Assembly: GCA_041653995.1 (NCBI GenBank) | Contig: JBAZEK010000002.1 | Coordinates: 62,001 to 126,000, forward strand | Source of the DNA: Dehalococcoidia bacterium | GTDB lineage: Bacteria > Chloroflexota > Dehalococcoidia > GIF9 > UBA5629 | DNA: 64,000 nucleotides | Direction of reading: 5' to 3' | Shown: piece after piece, positions 44,463 to 52,187 of the stretch | How the letters are laid out: each line of letters opens with the position of its first letter | How positions within the stretch are numbered: position 1 is the stretch's first letter | Notes under the pieces: model-generated | The model's input: the letters and a program-made list of their open reading frames with translations, nothing else | What the model was told of the DNA's origin: nothing | Database searches by the model: none | Position numbers and translations under genes: made by a program

Positions 44463-45425
44463 TCAATACGGAAGATCTTTGATACAGGGGACTCCATCAA
44501 GGCTGGTAGCCTTTTTTACCGCATTGATTATAGCCATCCTGGTTACCTCGGCGGCCATTGATCCCACTGAAGTGACATCACTCGCCCGGTCGCCCAGGGA
44601 AAGCGCAAAGATCGTATCCCCATCGTGCATGCTATGCGAAGGATTAATTGAGCGGGCCAGACCGTCATGCGCCATCCCGGCGACCTTGGCAGCCTGTGCT
44701 TTAGTCAGGGCTGCATTCGTGGCCACAACTCCAACTACCGTATTACGGCCGGGCTCTGCCAGAAATGTATATCCCTGTTTCATCAACTCTATGGTATTAT
44801 CAGGACCTTTGCCATCCTCACGCCGGATTCCCGCGATAATCCGTCCGCCTGTCGGGTCAACAATATCGCCCAGAGCATTCACAACAAACAGGGCAGCAAC
44901 AACTATTTCGCCATAGAATTTTATGCTGGCGGTGCCCAGGCCGCTCTTCATTGCGCATCTCTTGCCTTTGAGCTGTCCGATCATGGCCCCGGTGCCGGCG
45001 CCCACGCAGCCTTCGGCAACCGGGCCTGAAGTTGCATCCCTGCATGCCTGATACCCTTCAGGTACACCCGGCCGGATTGTGGCGTTGCCAATATCCAGGT
45101 CGAAAACCACTGCTCCCGGCACGATCGGTACCCTTACGCCGGCCATTTCATATCCTACTCCCTTTTCTTCCAGAAAGTGCTGTACACCGCCTATAGCATT
45201 CAGTCCGAAGGCGCTGCCACCGCTCAACAGGACGGCATGTATCTTTTCAACCACATTTATCGGATTGAGCAGGTCTGTATCCCTGGTGCCCGGAGCGCCT
45301 CCCCTGACATCTACACCTGCCACTGCGCCCGCCTCGCAGAGGACCACGGTGCATCCCGTTGCAGCTGTTAAATCGGTGTAATGACCGACACTGATACCCG
45401 GTATATCTGTAATCGCATTGAACAT
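44463..45425 (-). CDS. P1/S58-family peptidase (DmpA/NylC-like, self-cleaving)
   Basis: A 320-residue hydrolase of the DmpA fold, whose members are L-aminopeptidases/D-amidases, beta-aminopeptidases and the nylon-oligomer hydrolase NylC. It has 'TDIPGISVGHYTD' at the N-terminus, 'LSGGSAFGLNAIGG' in the middle and 'GRNTVVGVVATNAALTKAQ' near residue 228. The Asn-Thr at 228-229 matches the self-cleavage point of NylC, where the new N-terminal Thr is the nucleophile; DmpA itself uses Ser. The natural substrate is unknown. No signal peptide is present. Confidence 0.82.
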   Translation of the reverse strand: MFNAITDIPGISVGHYTDLTAATGCTVVLCEAGAVAGVDVRGGAPGTRDTDLLNPINVVEKIHAVLLSGGSAFGLNAIGGVQHFLEEKGVGYEMAGVRVPIVPGAVVFDLDIGNATIRPGVPEGYQACRDATSGPVAEGCVGAGTGAMIGQLKGKRCAMKSGLGTASIKFYGEIVVAALFVVNALGDIVDPTGGRIIAGIRREDGKGPDNTIELMKQGYTFLAEPGRNTVVGVVATNAALTKAQAAKVAGMAHDGLARSINPSHSMHDGDTIFALSLGDRASDVTSVGSMAAEVTRMAIINAVKKATSLDGVPCIKDLPY

Positions 45426-45462
45426 AGCTGCCTCCCATCGCTCTTTATAACAGGCTGTAACA

Positions 45463-46302
45463 TCAGTCTTCCAGTTCAGCGATCGATACCAGCCGCCACT
45501 CCGTATCGTGTAATCCTATGGTGGTCCAGAAGGCGATTTTTATTACAGGCTTACCTGTCGCATCGCTGATAAAAGTATATTCAGCCGAGCCGGTCCTCTG
45601 CGCGACCATCTTCTCACCCATCGCCACCAGCTCGGGATAATCTTTATAACGCTGGTCTGTCAGCAGGTTCTTTCCGGTCTCAATTCCGTTGGAGCAGTAA
45701 ATTGTCAGTCCGTCGGTCTGAGCGACGTTGACCTTCATGGCCCTCACTTCTGCGGCGGGAGCGATGGTGCCGTCCAGCAGGTCCCCCGGTTTGAACAGGG
45801 CGCTGACCGTGCCCAGCAGCTCACCATCCTCAGTAATAACAGGCCGGACCAGCACCACGGCGTCGATCCCCTCAACCGCCCTGAAGACATTGCTCAGCAT
45901 CGGCTTCCTGTTTTCAGCGAAATCCGCAAAGAACTTCTTTGAAGCTTCCGTGGTAGCGGTCTCCGTCCCCTCGTAGCGGCGGTATGCCTCGGGCGCCACA
46001 GTGATCATCTTTCCCTGAGGGTCGGAGGCAGAGCAGTCCGTCAGGTAGGGGTATTTCCTGCAGAGGCCGTTCAATATGCCCCTCGTCTCTTCACCCTGCA
46101 GCCCGCTTTTGGCTATTTTTTCAGCGGCATCCGCAACCGCATTGTCCAGGTTCAACAGCTTGGATTGTATAATAGCCTGCAGGTTTTCCGTTGCCGACTT
46201 CATCTGCTTCAGATTTTTCACGGGCCCGGCGCAGCCGGAGGCCGTAATAGCTATGACTGCGGCTAAAAGAGAGGCAAGCAAGAAATATGAGAACTTTTCC
46301 AT
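45463..46302 (-). CDS. Lipoprotein with a Cache-type sensor domain
   Basis: A 279-residue exported protein with lipobox 'ASGC'. The mature part looks like a PAS-like extracellular Cache domain: a long N-terminal helix ('SATENLQAIIQSKLLNLDNAV'-type region), 'VVLVRPVITEDGELLGTVSAL' (seen here in part as 'LVRPVITEDGELLGTV') and 'NGIETGKNLLTD'. No kinase, methyl-accepting or GGDEF domain follows, so it would bind a ligand at the surface but needs a partner to signal. It lies 37 bp upstream of the P1 peptidase gene in the same direction and could share its transcript. Confidence 0.75.
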   Translation of the reverse strand: MEKFSYFLLASLLAAVIAITASGCAGPVKNLKQMKSATENLQAIIQSKLLNLDNAVADAAEKIAKSGLQGEETRGILNGLCRKYPYLTDCSASDPQGKMITVAPEAYRRYEGTETATTEASKKFFADFAENRKPMLSNVFRAVEGIDAVVLVRPVITEDGELLGTVSALFKPGDLLDGTIAPAAEVRAMKVNVAQTDGLTIYCSNGIETGKNLLTDQRYKDYPELVAMGEKMVAQRTGSAEYTFISDATGKPVIKIAFWTTIGLHDTEWRLVSIAELED

Positions 46303-46311
46303 ATGCGGCAA

Positions 46312-46569
46312 ATACTCCCCTGATAGATATCCCGGATGCGCGCGCTTCGTTTCATAATGTTATCGTAAGTCAGCCTTACAGGCAACGCCCTCTATGTAGT
46401 CAGCCCCTTAAAAGAAGCTTCCCCTGCTTCAACTCCAGTTTGAAAGATGATACACTTATTAAGAAATTTTTTCAGGCAGCGGAACAGTAACGATACGCTT
46501 CGCGGCATATATTTATAGTTACATACATAGAGTTATTCTTTAATTGCTCGAATAGAAAGGACTTTTCTC
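46312..46569. other. Intergenic region before aspS
   Basis: This 258-bp stretch separates divergent genes. I found no convincing open frame, tRNA-sensing T-box hallmark or consensus promoter pair. The last 70 bases are AT-rich and probably hold the aspS promoter. Confidence 0.4.
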
Positions 46570-48453
46570 ATGCTGTTTGCTCAACGTGTTTTTTGCGGAC
46601 AATTAACTCTTAATGAAGTCGGGAAAAAGGTGCTGCTGGCCGGCTGGGTGGATGCCTTCCGCGATCATGGCGGCCTGCTATTTGTCCACCTGCGCGACCG
46701 CAGCGGCATAATTCAAATAGTCTTTAGCCCGGAAGTAGCCGCAGCCGACGTCTGCCGGACGGCGGCCGCTCTGCGCGCCGAATACTGTATCGCAGTCAGC
46801 GGCGAGGTAAAGAAGCGGTTGGCCGGCGCCGAAAATCCCAACATCGAAACAGGGGATATCGAAGTCATGGTCGGCGAGCTGACCGTGCTTTCCGAATCGG
46901 ACGGGCTACCTTTTTCCATCTCCGAGAAGGCTATGGTCACCGGCGCGGCATCCGCAGGCACAGACAACGTGGCCGAGGATTTACGGCTCCAGTACCGCTA
47001 TCTGGACCTGCGCCGTCCCTCAATGCGTGACAATTTAATTGCCCGCCACCGAATATTTCAGTGCGTGCGGGAATTTCTCGATTCGCGGGGCTTTGTGGAG
47101 ATCGAAACGCCTGTGTTGACGGCGAGCACTCCGGAAGGTGCGCGCGATTACCTTGTCCCCAGCCGCGTCCATCCGCAGAATTTTTACGCCCTGCCCCAGT
47201 CGCCGCAGCTTTTCAAACAACTGCTGATGATCGGCGGAATGGAACGCTATTTCCAGCTGGCGCGCTGCTTCCGCGACGAGGACCTGCGTCCCAACCGGCA
47301 GCCGGAGTTCACCCAGCTCGATATCGAAGCCTCTTTTATCGATGAGGAATTTCTCTACGGGCTGGTCGAAGATCTCACCGTCAAGATGTTTGACATAGGC
47401 GGAATCACGCTGCACCGGCCTTTCCCCCGCATGACCTATATGGAGGCCATGGACACCACCGGCTCGGACCGTCCCGACCTGCGCTTCGGCCTGCGCTTCG
47501 TCGATGTAACGGACGTGTTTTCTCAAACCAACTATTCCATCTTCCGCCAGATACTTCAACGAGGCGGATGCATAAAGGGCATAAACATCAAGGGCCAGTC
47601 CGATAAACTCAGTAAAAACGTACTGCAGAATGAATATGCCAAAGAGATAGTGCCCTCATTCGGCGCCAGGGGCATGACCTGGATGCGAGCCGAACAGGGT
47701 AAACTCGAATCCAATATAGTCCAGTTTTTCAGCAGTTCGGAACTGAAGGAGCTGCACAGAAGGTTCGACGTCGCCGACGGGGACGTCCTCATCATGATCG
47801 CCGATGCCTCGTATGCCGTTGTCACATCGGCGCTCGGACAATTGCGCCTGCACCTGGCCAACCGTCTCGGCCTGATCCCCGCCGACAGCTTTTACCCGGT
47901 CTGGATAACGGAGTTCCCGTTGTTTGAGCCCACCGAGGAAGGGGGCGTCACCTCCAGTCACCATCCCTTCACAGCGCCGGACCGGACGGATTTCGATCCC
48001 GGGAACATCGAGGAACTGCTGGCGCTGCGCTCGCGGGCCTACGACCTGGTCGTGAACGGTGAGGAACTGGGCGGCGGCAGCATCCGCATCAGCGACCGCG
48101 ATGTGCAGCGCAAGATATTTGCTGCGCTGGGTCTGACCGAAGAGGAAACGAAGGAGAAGTTCGGTTTTTTCCTGCGTGCCTTCGATTTCGGCGCGCCGCC
48201 GCACGGCGGCCTGGCGCTGGGCATGGACCGCACCGTGTCGATGATCCTGCAAACCCCCTCCATACGCGAGGTGATCGCTTTCCCCAAGAACCGCAGCGCC
48301 GCCTGTCCCCTCACCGGCGCTCCCTCTACGGTGAAACGCGAACAGCTGGCCGAGTTAGGGCTGTTGAACCTGGGCGGCCAGGTGATGCAGGCCTCGGGCG
48401 GCAAGGCCAATCCCAAGATGATACGTGAACTGCTAAGCAAGAAAATGGGATAG
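46570..48453 (+). CDS. aspS: Aspartyl-tRNA synthetase (bacterial type)
   Basis: Charges tRNA-Asp and, in genomes without AsnRS, also tRNA-Asn. The 627-residue class II enzyme starts with the OB-fold anticodon domain ('GWVDAFRDHGGLLFVHLRDR'). Motif 2 follows as 'RCFRDEDLRPNRQPEFTQLD', then the bacterial GAD insertion and motif 3 'GLALGMDRTVSMIL'. It is somewhat longer than the usual 590. A 'GAAAGGAC' ribosome binding site lies nine bases upstream. The enoyl-CoA hydratase gene follows 26 bp downstream. Confidence 0.96.
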   Translation: MLFAQRVFCGQLTLNEVGKKVLLAGWVDAFRDHGGLLFVHLRDRSGIIQIVFSPEVAAADVCRTAAALRAEYCIAVSGEVKKRLAGAENPNIETGDIEVMVGELTVLSESDGLPFSISEKAMVTGAASAGTDNVAEDLRLQYRYLDLRRPSMRDNLIARHRIFQCVREFLDSRGFVEIETPVLTASTPEGARDYLVPSRVHPQNFYALPQSPQLFKQLLMIGGMERYFQLARCFRDEDLRPNRQPEFTQLDIEASFIDEEFLYGLVEDLTVKMFDIGGITLHRPFPRMTYMEAMDTTGSDRPDLRFGLRFVDVTDVFSQTNYSIFRQILQRGGCIKGINIKGQSDKLSKNVLQNEYAKEIVPSFGARGMTWMRAEQGKLESNIVQFFSSSELKELHRRFDVADGDVLIMIADASYAVVTSALGQLRLHLANRLGLIPADSFYPVWITEFPLFEPTEEGGVTSSHHPFTAPDRTDFDPGNIEELLALRSRAYDLVVNGEELGGGSIRISDRDVQRKIFAALGLTEEETKEKFGFFLRAFDFGAPPHGGLALGMDRTVSMILQTPSIREVIAFPKNRSAACPLTGAPSTVKREQLAELGLLNLGGQVMQASGGKANPKMIRELLSKKMG

Positions 48454-48479
48454 AACGCGATGTGAGTCGGGGAGGGCGT

Positions 48480-49268
48480 ATGTCATACAAATACCTGCTG
48501 TACGAAAAGAAGGAAAGAATCGCATATATTACTATCAACCGTCCCGAGGTGATGAACGCGATCTGTCCGCCTGCCAGCGATGAGATGTGGGAGGCTTTCT
48601 CCGATTTTCGTGACGATCCTGAGGCCTGGGTAGTCATTCTGACCGGCGCCGGTGAGAAAGCCTTCTCGGCCGGCAACGACCTCAAGTACCAGGCTCAGCA
48701 CGGCAGTGATCCTGCCTATATGGCGATTAAAACTCCGGGCGGTTTTGGCGGCATCACCGAGCACTATTATTGCGCCAAACCCATGATCGCCGCAGTCAAC
48801 GGCTATGCCCTGGGCGGCGGTTTCGAGCTTGCGCTCAAATGCGACATTATCATAGCCGCCGACCATGCGCAGTTCGGCCTGCCGGAAGCAAAGGTCGGGC
48901 TGATAGCCGGCGCCGGCGGTATTCACCGCCTGCCCCGTATGATACCCCAGAAAATAGCCCTGGGCATGATGTTTACCGGCAGACCGATCAGCGCGCAGGA
49001 AGCCTATCGCATCGGGCTGGTAAATGAAGTTGTTCCACTGAAAGACCTGATGTCCACAGCCGATAGGTGGGCCGATGATATACTGCACGGCTCGCCGCTC
49101 ACCATCCAGGCTACCAAGGAAGCTGCTCTGAGAGGGCTTGATATGAAACTGGAAGAGGCCATTAACACTGTATTCCCCGGTGTGGACAGGTTATTTAAAT
49201 CCGAAGATTTCGTCGAAGGCCCTCTGGCATTTTTCGAGAAAAGGCCGCCGCAGTGGAAAGGGCGCTAA
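48480..49268 (+). CDS. Enoyl-CoA hydratase/isomerase family protein (hydratase-type active site)
   Basis: A 262-residue crotonase-fold enzyme. 'FSAGNDLKYQ' and 'YALGGGFELALKCD' form the oxyanion hole and CoA pocket. The Glu in 'GLPEAKVGLIAGAGG' corresponds to a catalytic Glu of enoyl-CoA hydratases. The ATG at 48480 has 'GGGGAGGG' upstream; an earlier GTG at 48462 is less likely. Its product would hydrate trans-2-enoyl-CoA in fatty or aromatic acid breakdown, in line with the acyl-CoA ligases of the window. Confidence 0.87.
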   Translation: MSYKYLLYEKKERIAYITINRPEVMNAICPPASDEMWEAFSDFRDDPEAWVVILTGAGEKAFSAGNDLKYQAQHGSDPAYMAIKTPGGFGGITEHYYCAKPMIAAVNGYALGGGFELALKCDIIIAADHAQFGLPEAKVGLIAGAGGIHRLPRMIPQKIALGMMFTGRPISAQEAYRIGLVNEVVPLKDLMSTADRWADDILHGSPLTIQATKEAALRGLDMKLEEAINTVFPGVDRLFKSEDFVEGPLAFFEKRPPQWKGR

Positions 49269-49352
49269 TCTGATAGAATATTTATACTCCGAATACCTCC
49301 GGCTGTTGCTTCGATTTCAGGCGAGCGTCAGCGTGGAGGTCTAAAAATACAT

Positions 49353-49426
49353 GCGCCTGTAGCTCAGCGGACCAGAGCATCGGTCTTCGGAACCGAGGGT
49401 CGTGGGTTCGAATCCCTCCAGGCGCG
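49353..49426 (+). tRNA. tRNA-Arg (anticodon TCG)
   Basis: Acceptor arms GCGCCTG/CAGGCGC pair perfectly, and the anticodon stem TCGGT/ACCGA encloses the loop CTTCGGA with TCG at 49387-49389. The T arm is GTGGGTTCGAATCCCTC with one non-Watson-Crick pair. The discriminator is G and CCA is not encoded. No integrase or other sign of tRNA-targeted integration is nearby. Confidence 0.9.
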
Positions 49427-49518
49427 TATCTGAAATTAATGCTTTGCCGACGAATTGCCGGCTGTAGTCACCGCCCGTATAAGGACGATTCAACAAGCAG
49501 GAGAGCTCCGGCGAGTCA

Positions 49519-49547
49519 TTGACAGCCACCTTGCGACCGGTTATTAT
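49519..49547 (+). promoter_or_regulatory. Promoter of the GNAT acetyltransferase gene
   Basis: TTGACA (49519-49524) and TATTAT (49542-49547) are spaced by exactly 17 bp. The expected start, about 49554, gives a leader of some 30 bases with a GAGGAGG ribosome binding site before the ATG at 49583. Confidence 0.65.
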
Positions 49548-49582
49548 CATGCGATCTGGATCATTCTTGAGGAGGTGGAGCA

Positions 49583-50038
49583 ATGGGCACGATCGCAAAT
49601 GGAAAGGTCACGATCCGGCGCATGACCAGGGCAGACATCGAAACCATCATAGAACTTGACAAGAAACTTGGTGGAGGTAAGAGCGAGATAACCTATAAGG
49701 ATATGGTATCCCTTGATCCCGGTGGCCCACTCGACTTCAGCTTTGTAGCGGAGATCGGCAATAAAGTTATAGGGTTTGTCCTCGCCCGCCTGATGTATAT
49801 GGGGATGCCTTTCAGCGAGTTCTGTGTTATCAATGCCATAGATATTGATGAAGAGCATCGCGGGCAGGGCGTCGGCAGGAGGCTCGTCAATGAGATCCTC
49901 GACAAATGCCATGAGGAGGGCATATACATCGTACGCGCTATATTCCCTGAAAAAAATGAAAAGCTTCGTAAGGCTGTGGAGAATCTGGGCTTCCGGCGCA
50001 GTCCGGTGGTTAATTACGATATGACCTCTGATGTTTAA
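49583..50038 (+). CDS. GNAT-family N-acetyltransferase
   Basis: A 151-residue acetyl-CoA-dependent acetyltransferase. The acetyl-CoA binding motif is 'IDEEHRGQGVGRRLVNEIL' at about residues 93-111, and 'ENLGFRRSP' is the common C-terminal strand. This compact form resembles RimI-like protein acetyltransferases, but the acceptor is unknown. The gene has its own sigma-70-type promoter and a strong ribosome binding site, so it is probably expressed alone. Confidence 0.87.
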   Translation: MGTIANGKVTIRRMTRADIETIIELDKKLGGGKSEITYKDMVSLDPGGPLDFSFVAEIGNKVIGFVLARLMYMGMPFSEFCVINAIDIDEEHRGQGVGRRLVNEILDKCHEEGIYIVRAIFPEKNEKLRKAVENLGFRRSPVVNYDMTSDV

Positions 50039-50050
50039 ACGGCAAGGCCA

Positions 50051-50575
50051 TCAAAACTCAAAGATGAATTCGCCTGAGCAGTGGCCCTGTGTATGCATGC
50101 GGCAATTCGTTGTCTGCGGGATGGACGTGAATTTCAAGCCCAGCAGCTCCAGCCAGCACTCGACGCGGTACATCACGCCGCACTCATATCTGTCGATCAC
50201 GCCGATGCGACCCATGCCCTTGTAGGCGAAGCACTCTCCATCCTCCCACTCCCAGTGAAGAATATTGCCGGGCATAACTGAAAAGTGCAGTTTGCTGAAC
50301 ACGGATACGGGCAGTATCATCTGCATGCCGGCCGGCAGGAATTCCTTCAGTACCTCAATGCCGGTCAGCTGGTTTTCCCGCAGGCCCGTCACCTTCTTCA
50401 GCCTGTTTACTTCAAAAGGGGCCATGGCCTTGATGGCGGCCTTGTTCAGTTTATTAGCCATGTCCACTCCCAGCTCGCTGCTCACGGTGTAGAACCACAT
50501 CCCGTCATGGGTCAGCCAGCCTTTGCCCAACAGGTCCCTGATCTCCTCTTTAGATACATCCTCAAACTTCCGCAT
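50051..50575 (-). CDS. Conserved protein of unknown function (DUF6125-like)
   Basis: A 174-residue soluble protein. 'KGWLTHDGMWFYTVSSELG' and 'AAIKAMAPFEVNRLKKVTG' look like the start of a family of small anaerobe proteins sometimes labelled DUF6125, with a helical N-terminal half and a Cys-containing C-terminal part ('YRVECWLELLG', 'TTNCRMHTQGHCSG'). The three C-terminal Cys/His positions could bind metal. The identification is from pattern memory and is weak. It converges on the GNAT gene and lies downstream of the toxin gene in the same direction. Confidence 0.6.
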   Translation of the reverse strand: MRKFEDVSKEEIRDLLGKGWLTHDGMWFYTVSSELGVDMANKLNKAAIKAMAPFEVNRLKKVTGLRENQLTGIEVLKEFLPAGMQMILPVSVFSKLHFSVMPGNILHWEWEDGECFAYKGMGRIGVIDRYECGVMYRVECWLELLGLKFTSIPQTTNCRMHTQGHCSGEFIFEF

Positions 50576-50621
50576 GACTTACCTCGTATAAATAAATCAG
50601 ATTCCCACCGTCAGGAAATTA

Positions 50622-50909
50622 TTACAAATTATACGTGGCCTCATTCCGACGTGTTAATTCAAGTATCACAACACGTTTTTTATCATCGAAGACATCGTAA
50701 ACTATACGGTATCTGCCTACACGCATCCGATAGGCAGTAACAGCACGTTCTATCTTCCTGACCCCGCGTGGTCTGGGTTCTTCGGCTAATTTATCAATAG
50801 CAGCAATTAAACGTTCGGAATCCTGACGGGATATTCGGCGATATAGTTTCCTGGTATCCCGCTCTGCTGCTGGCGAGAGCTCGATTTGATAATTTGCTGA
50901 TCCCATCAT
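50622..50909 (-). CDS. RelE/ParE-type toxin
   Basis: A 95-residue toxin of the RelE/ParE superfamily. The sequence has 'IELSPAAERDTRKLYRRI', 'KIERAVTAYRMRVGRYRIVY' and 'VVILELTRRNEATY', the basic core and C-terminal strand typical of RelE-like ribosome-dependent mRNA interferases. It starts 16 bp after the stop of a 85-residue antitoxin gene, the usual antitoxin-first order. Family-level residues cannot fix whether the target is the ribosome or gyrase. Confidence 0.85.
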   Translation of the reverse strand: MMGSANYQIELSPAAERDTRKLYRRISRQDSERLIAAIDKLAEEPRPRGVRKIERAVTAYRMRVGRYRIVYDVFDDKKRVVILELTRRNEATYNL

Positions 50910-50925
50910 GTGTCATCCAATTCAA

Positions 50926-51183
50926 TTACGGCCTCTTTTTTCTGCTGCCAGATCGATTCAGTTGTTTCCGCACTTCACTCCAGGGGCGCCCACCCTTTGA
51001 CTGATACTCTGCACGGGCGGCCTTAATCACGGACATAAGCGAAGCGTCTTCACGGCTTTCCAGCCACTCGGCTACGGCCTCCGCCACAATTTCGCTTGCT
51101 GTGAGCCGGCGTTTTACCGCTGCTACCTTCAAATCAGTATAAAGATCATCGCTATGAAATACTACTGTCATCCTTCTACTCAT
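50926..51183 (-). CDS. Ribbon-helix-helix antitoxin
   Basis: An 85-residue protein with an N-terminal MetJ/Arc-like segment 'RRMTVVFHSDDLYTDLKVAA' followed by 'LTASEIVAEAVAEWLE', the two helices of a ribbon-helix-helix DNA-binding dimer. The basic C-terminus should wrap the toxin. The ATG at 51183 has 'GGAGG' seven bases upstream; the longer open frame to 51363 is ignored because it lacks this and overlaps the upstream gene. It should repress its own promoter through the direct repeats at 51200-51215. Confidence 0.83.
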   Translation of the reverse strand: MSRRMTVVFHSDDLYTDLKVAAVKRRLTASEIVAEAVAEWLESREDASLMSVIKAARAEYQSKGGRPWSEVRKQLNRSGSRKKRP

Positions 51184-51199
51184 TAAGTTCCTCCATTCA

Positions 51200-51240
51200 G
51201 GCATACAGGCATACATACATATAGACGTACATATATTATA
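51200..51240 (-). promoter_or_regulatory. Promoter and repeat operator of the toxin-antitoxin module
   Basis: On the minus strand a perfect -10 TATAAT lies at 51235-51240, with a weak -35. Two tandem copies of GGCATACA (51200-51207 and 51208-51215, plus strand) follow between the predicted start and the antitoxin ATG. Short tandem repeats are usual operators for ribbon-helix-helix antitoxins. Confidence 0.5.
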
Positions 51241-51278
51241 ACAATAATTACATAACCCTGTAAGTATCGATTTCCTGT

Positions 51279-52064
51279 TTAATGAGAGTGGTAGATAGGT
51301 TTGCGCTTCTCGACGAAGGCTTTCAAGCCCTCTTTTGCGTCCGGCCCGTCCGCGCAGGCGCACAGCATCATCCTCTCCTGCTCGATCTGCGATTCAAAGT
51401 TGTTGGCAAAGGAATCGTTGAGAAGCTGCTTAACGCAGCCGTAAGAAATCAGCGACCTGTCTGACAGCGTACGCGCCATGGCGGTCGCCTCGGCCAGCGA
51501 TTTACCGTCGTCAACCACTTTATTCACCAGACCCCAGGAGAGCGCCTGCCCGGACGATATCGGGGCATCGAAGGCCATGATCTCCAGCGCGCGCGCCAGC
51601 CCCACGATCCTGGGGAGTGTGAAGGTGCCCCCGCCGTCGATGCACAGCCCGTTGGAAGTGTAGGCCTGTAGCATGGTTGACGATTTCTCCATGACGCGGA
51701 AATCGCAGGCCAGCGCCAGAGAAAATCCGCCTCCTGCCGCGATCCCGTTGATGGCGGCGATCACCGGCTTGTTCATGCGGCGTATCTCCATCACGGCCAG
51801 GTGATAGCTGGCCGCCAGCCTGTGGAAACCTGCGGCCGGACCACCGGCGAATCCGCTGACCCACTTGAGATCGCCGCCGGCGCAGAAAGCCTTACCCTCG
51901 CCGGTTATGATAATGGCACGCACGCTCTTATCGACAGCCAGCTCCACAAGGGCACAGGCCAGCCCGTCGATCATGTCGAAATTAAAGGCGTTATAATGTG
52001 TCGGGCGGTTAAGTATCAACCTGGATATCTTGCCGTCTTTTTCAAGTCTGACCGTTTCAACCAT
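51279..52064 (-). CDS. Enoyl-CoA hydratase/isomerase family protein (isomerase-type active site)
   Basis: A 261-residue crotonase-fold enzyme. 'FCAGGDLKWVSG' and 'GIAAGGGFSLALACDF' form the CoA pocket and oxyanion hole. Where hydratases have a catalytic Glu, this protein has Tyr/Thr ('QAYTSNGLCIDGGGT'), and an Asp in 'CIDGGG' takes the position used by PaaG-like and enoyl-CoA isomerases. I therefore expect isomerisation of an enoyl-CoA double bond or a related reaction instead of hydration. The ATG at 52064 has 'GGAGGTGAG' upstream. Confidence 0.85.
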   Translation of the reverse strand: MVETVRLEKDGKISRLILNRPTHYNAFNFDMIDGLACALVELAVDKSVRAIIITGEGKAFCAGGDLKWVSGFAGGPAAGFHRLAASYHLAVMEIRRMNKPVIAAINGIAAGGGFSLALACDFRVMEKSSTMLQAYTSNGLCIDGGGTFTLPRIVGLARALEIMAFDAPISSGQALSWGLVNKVVDDGKSLAEATAMARTLSDRSLISYGCVKQLLNDSFANNFESQIEQERMMLCACADGPDAKEGLKAFVEKRKPIYHSH

Positions 52065-52187
52065 ATGCCTCACCTCCATTTATTGGCGTTAATTATATGG
52101 ATGCGTAACCTGTTGTTCAAACATAATAAACTTTTCTACTCCCAAATACGTTTCTTATAGTGATTACATAATCGTACAGGGGGTAAT

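Noticed and set aside
46312..46569. T-box or other tRNA-sensing leader before aspS
   Set aside because: No specifier-loop or antiterminator bulge sequence could be recognised.
49353..49582. Genomic island inserted at tRNA-Arg
   Set aside because: No integrase, no duplicated tRNA 3' end, and ordinary neighbours follow.
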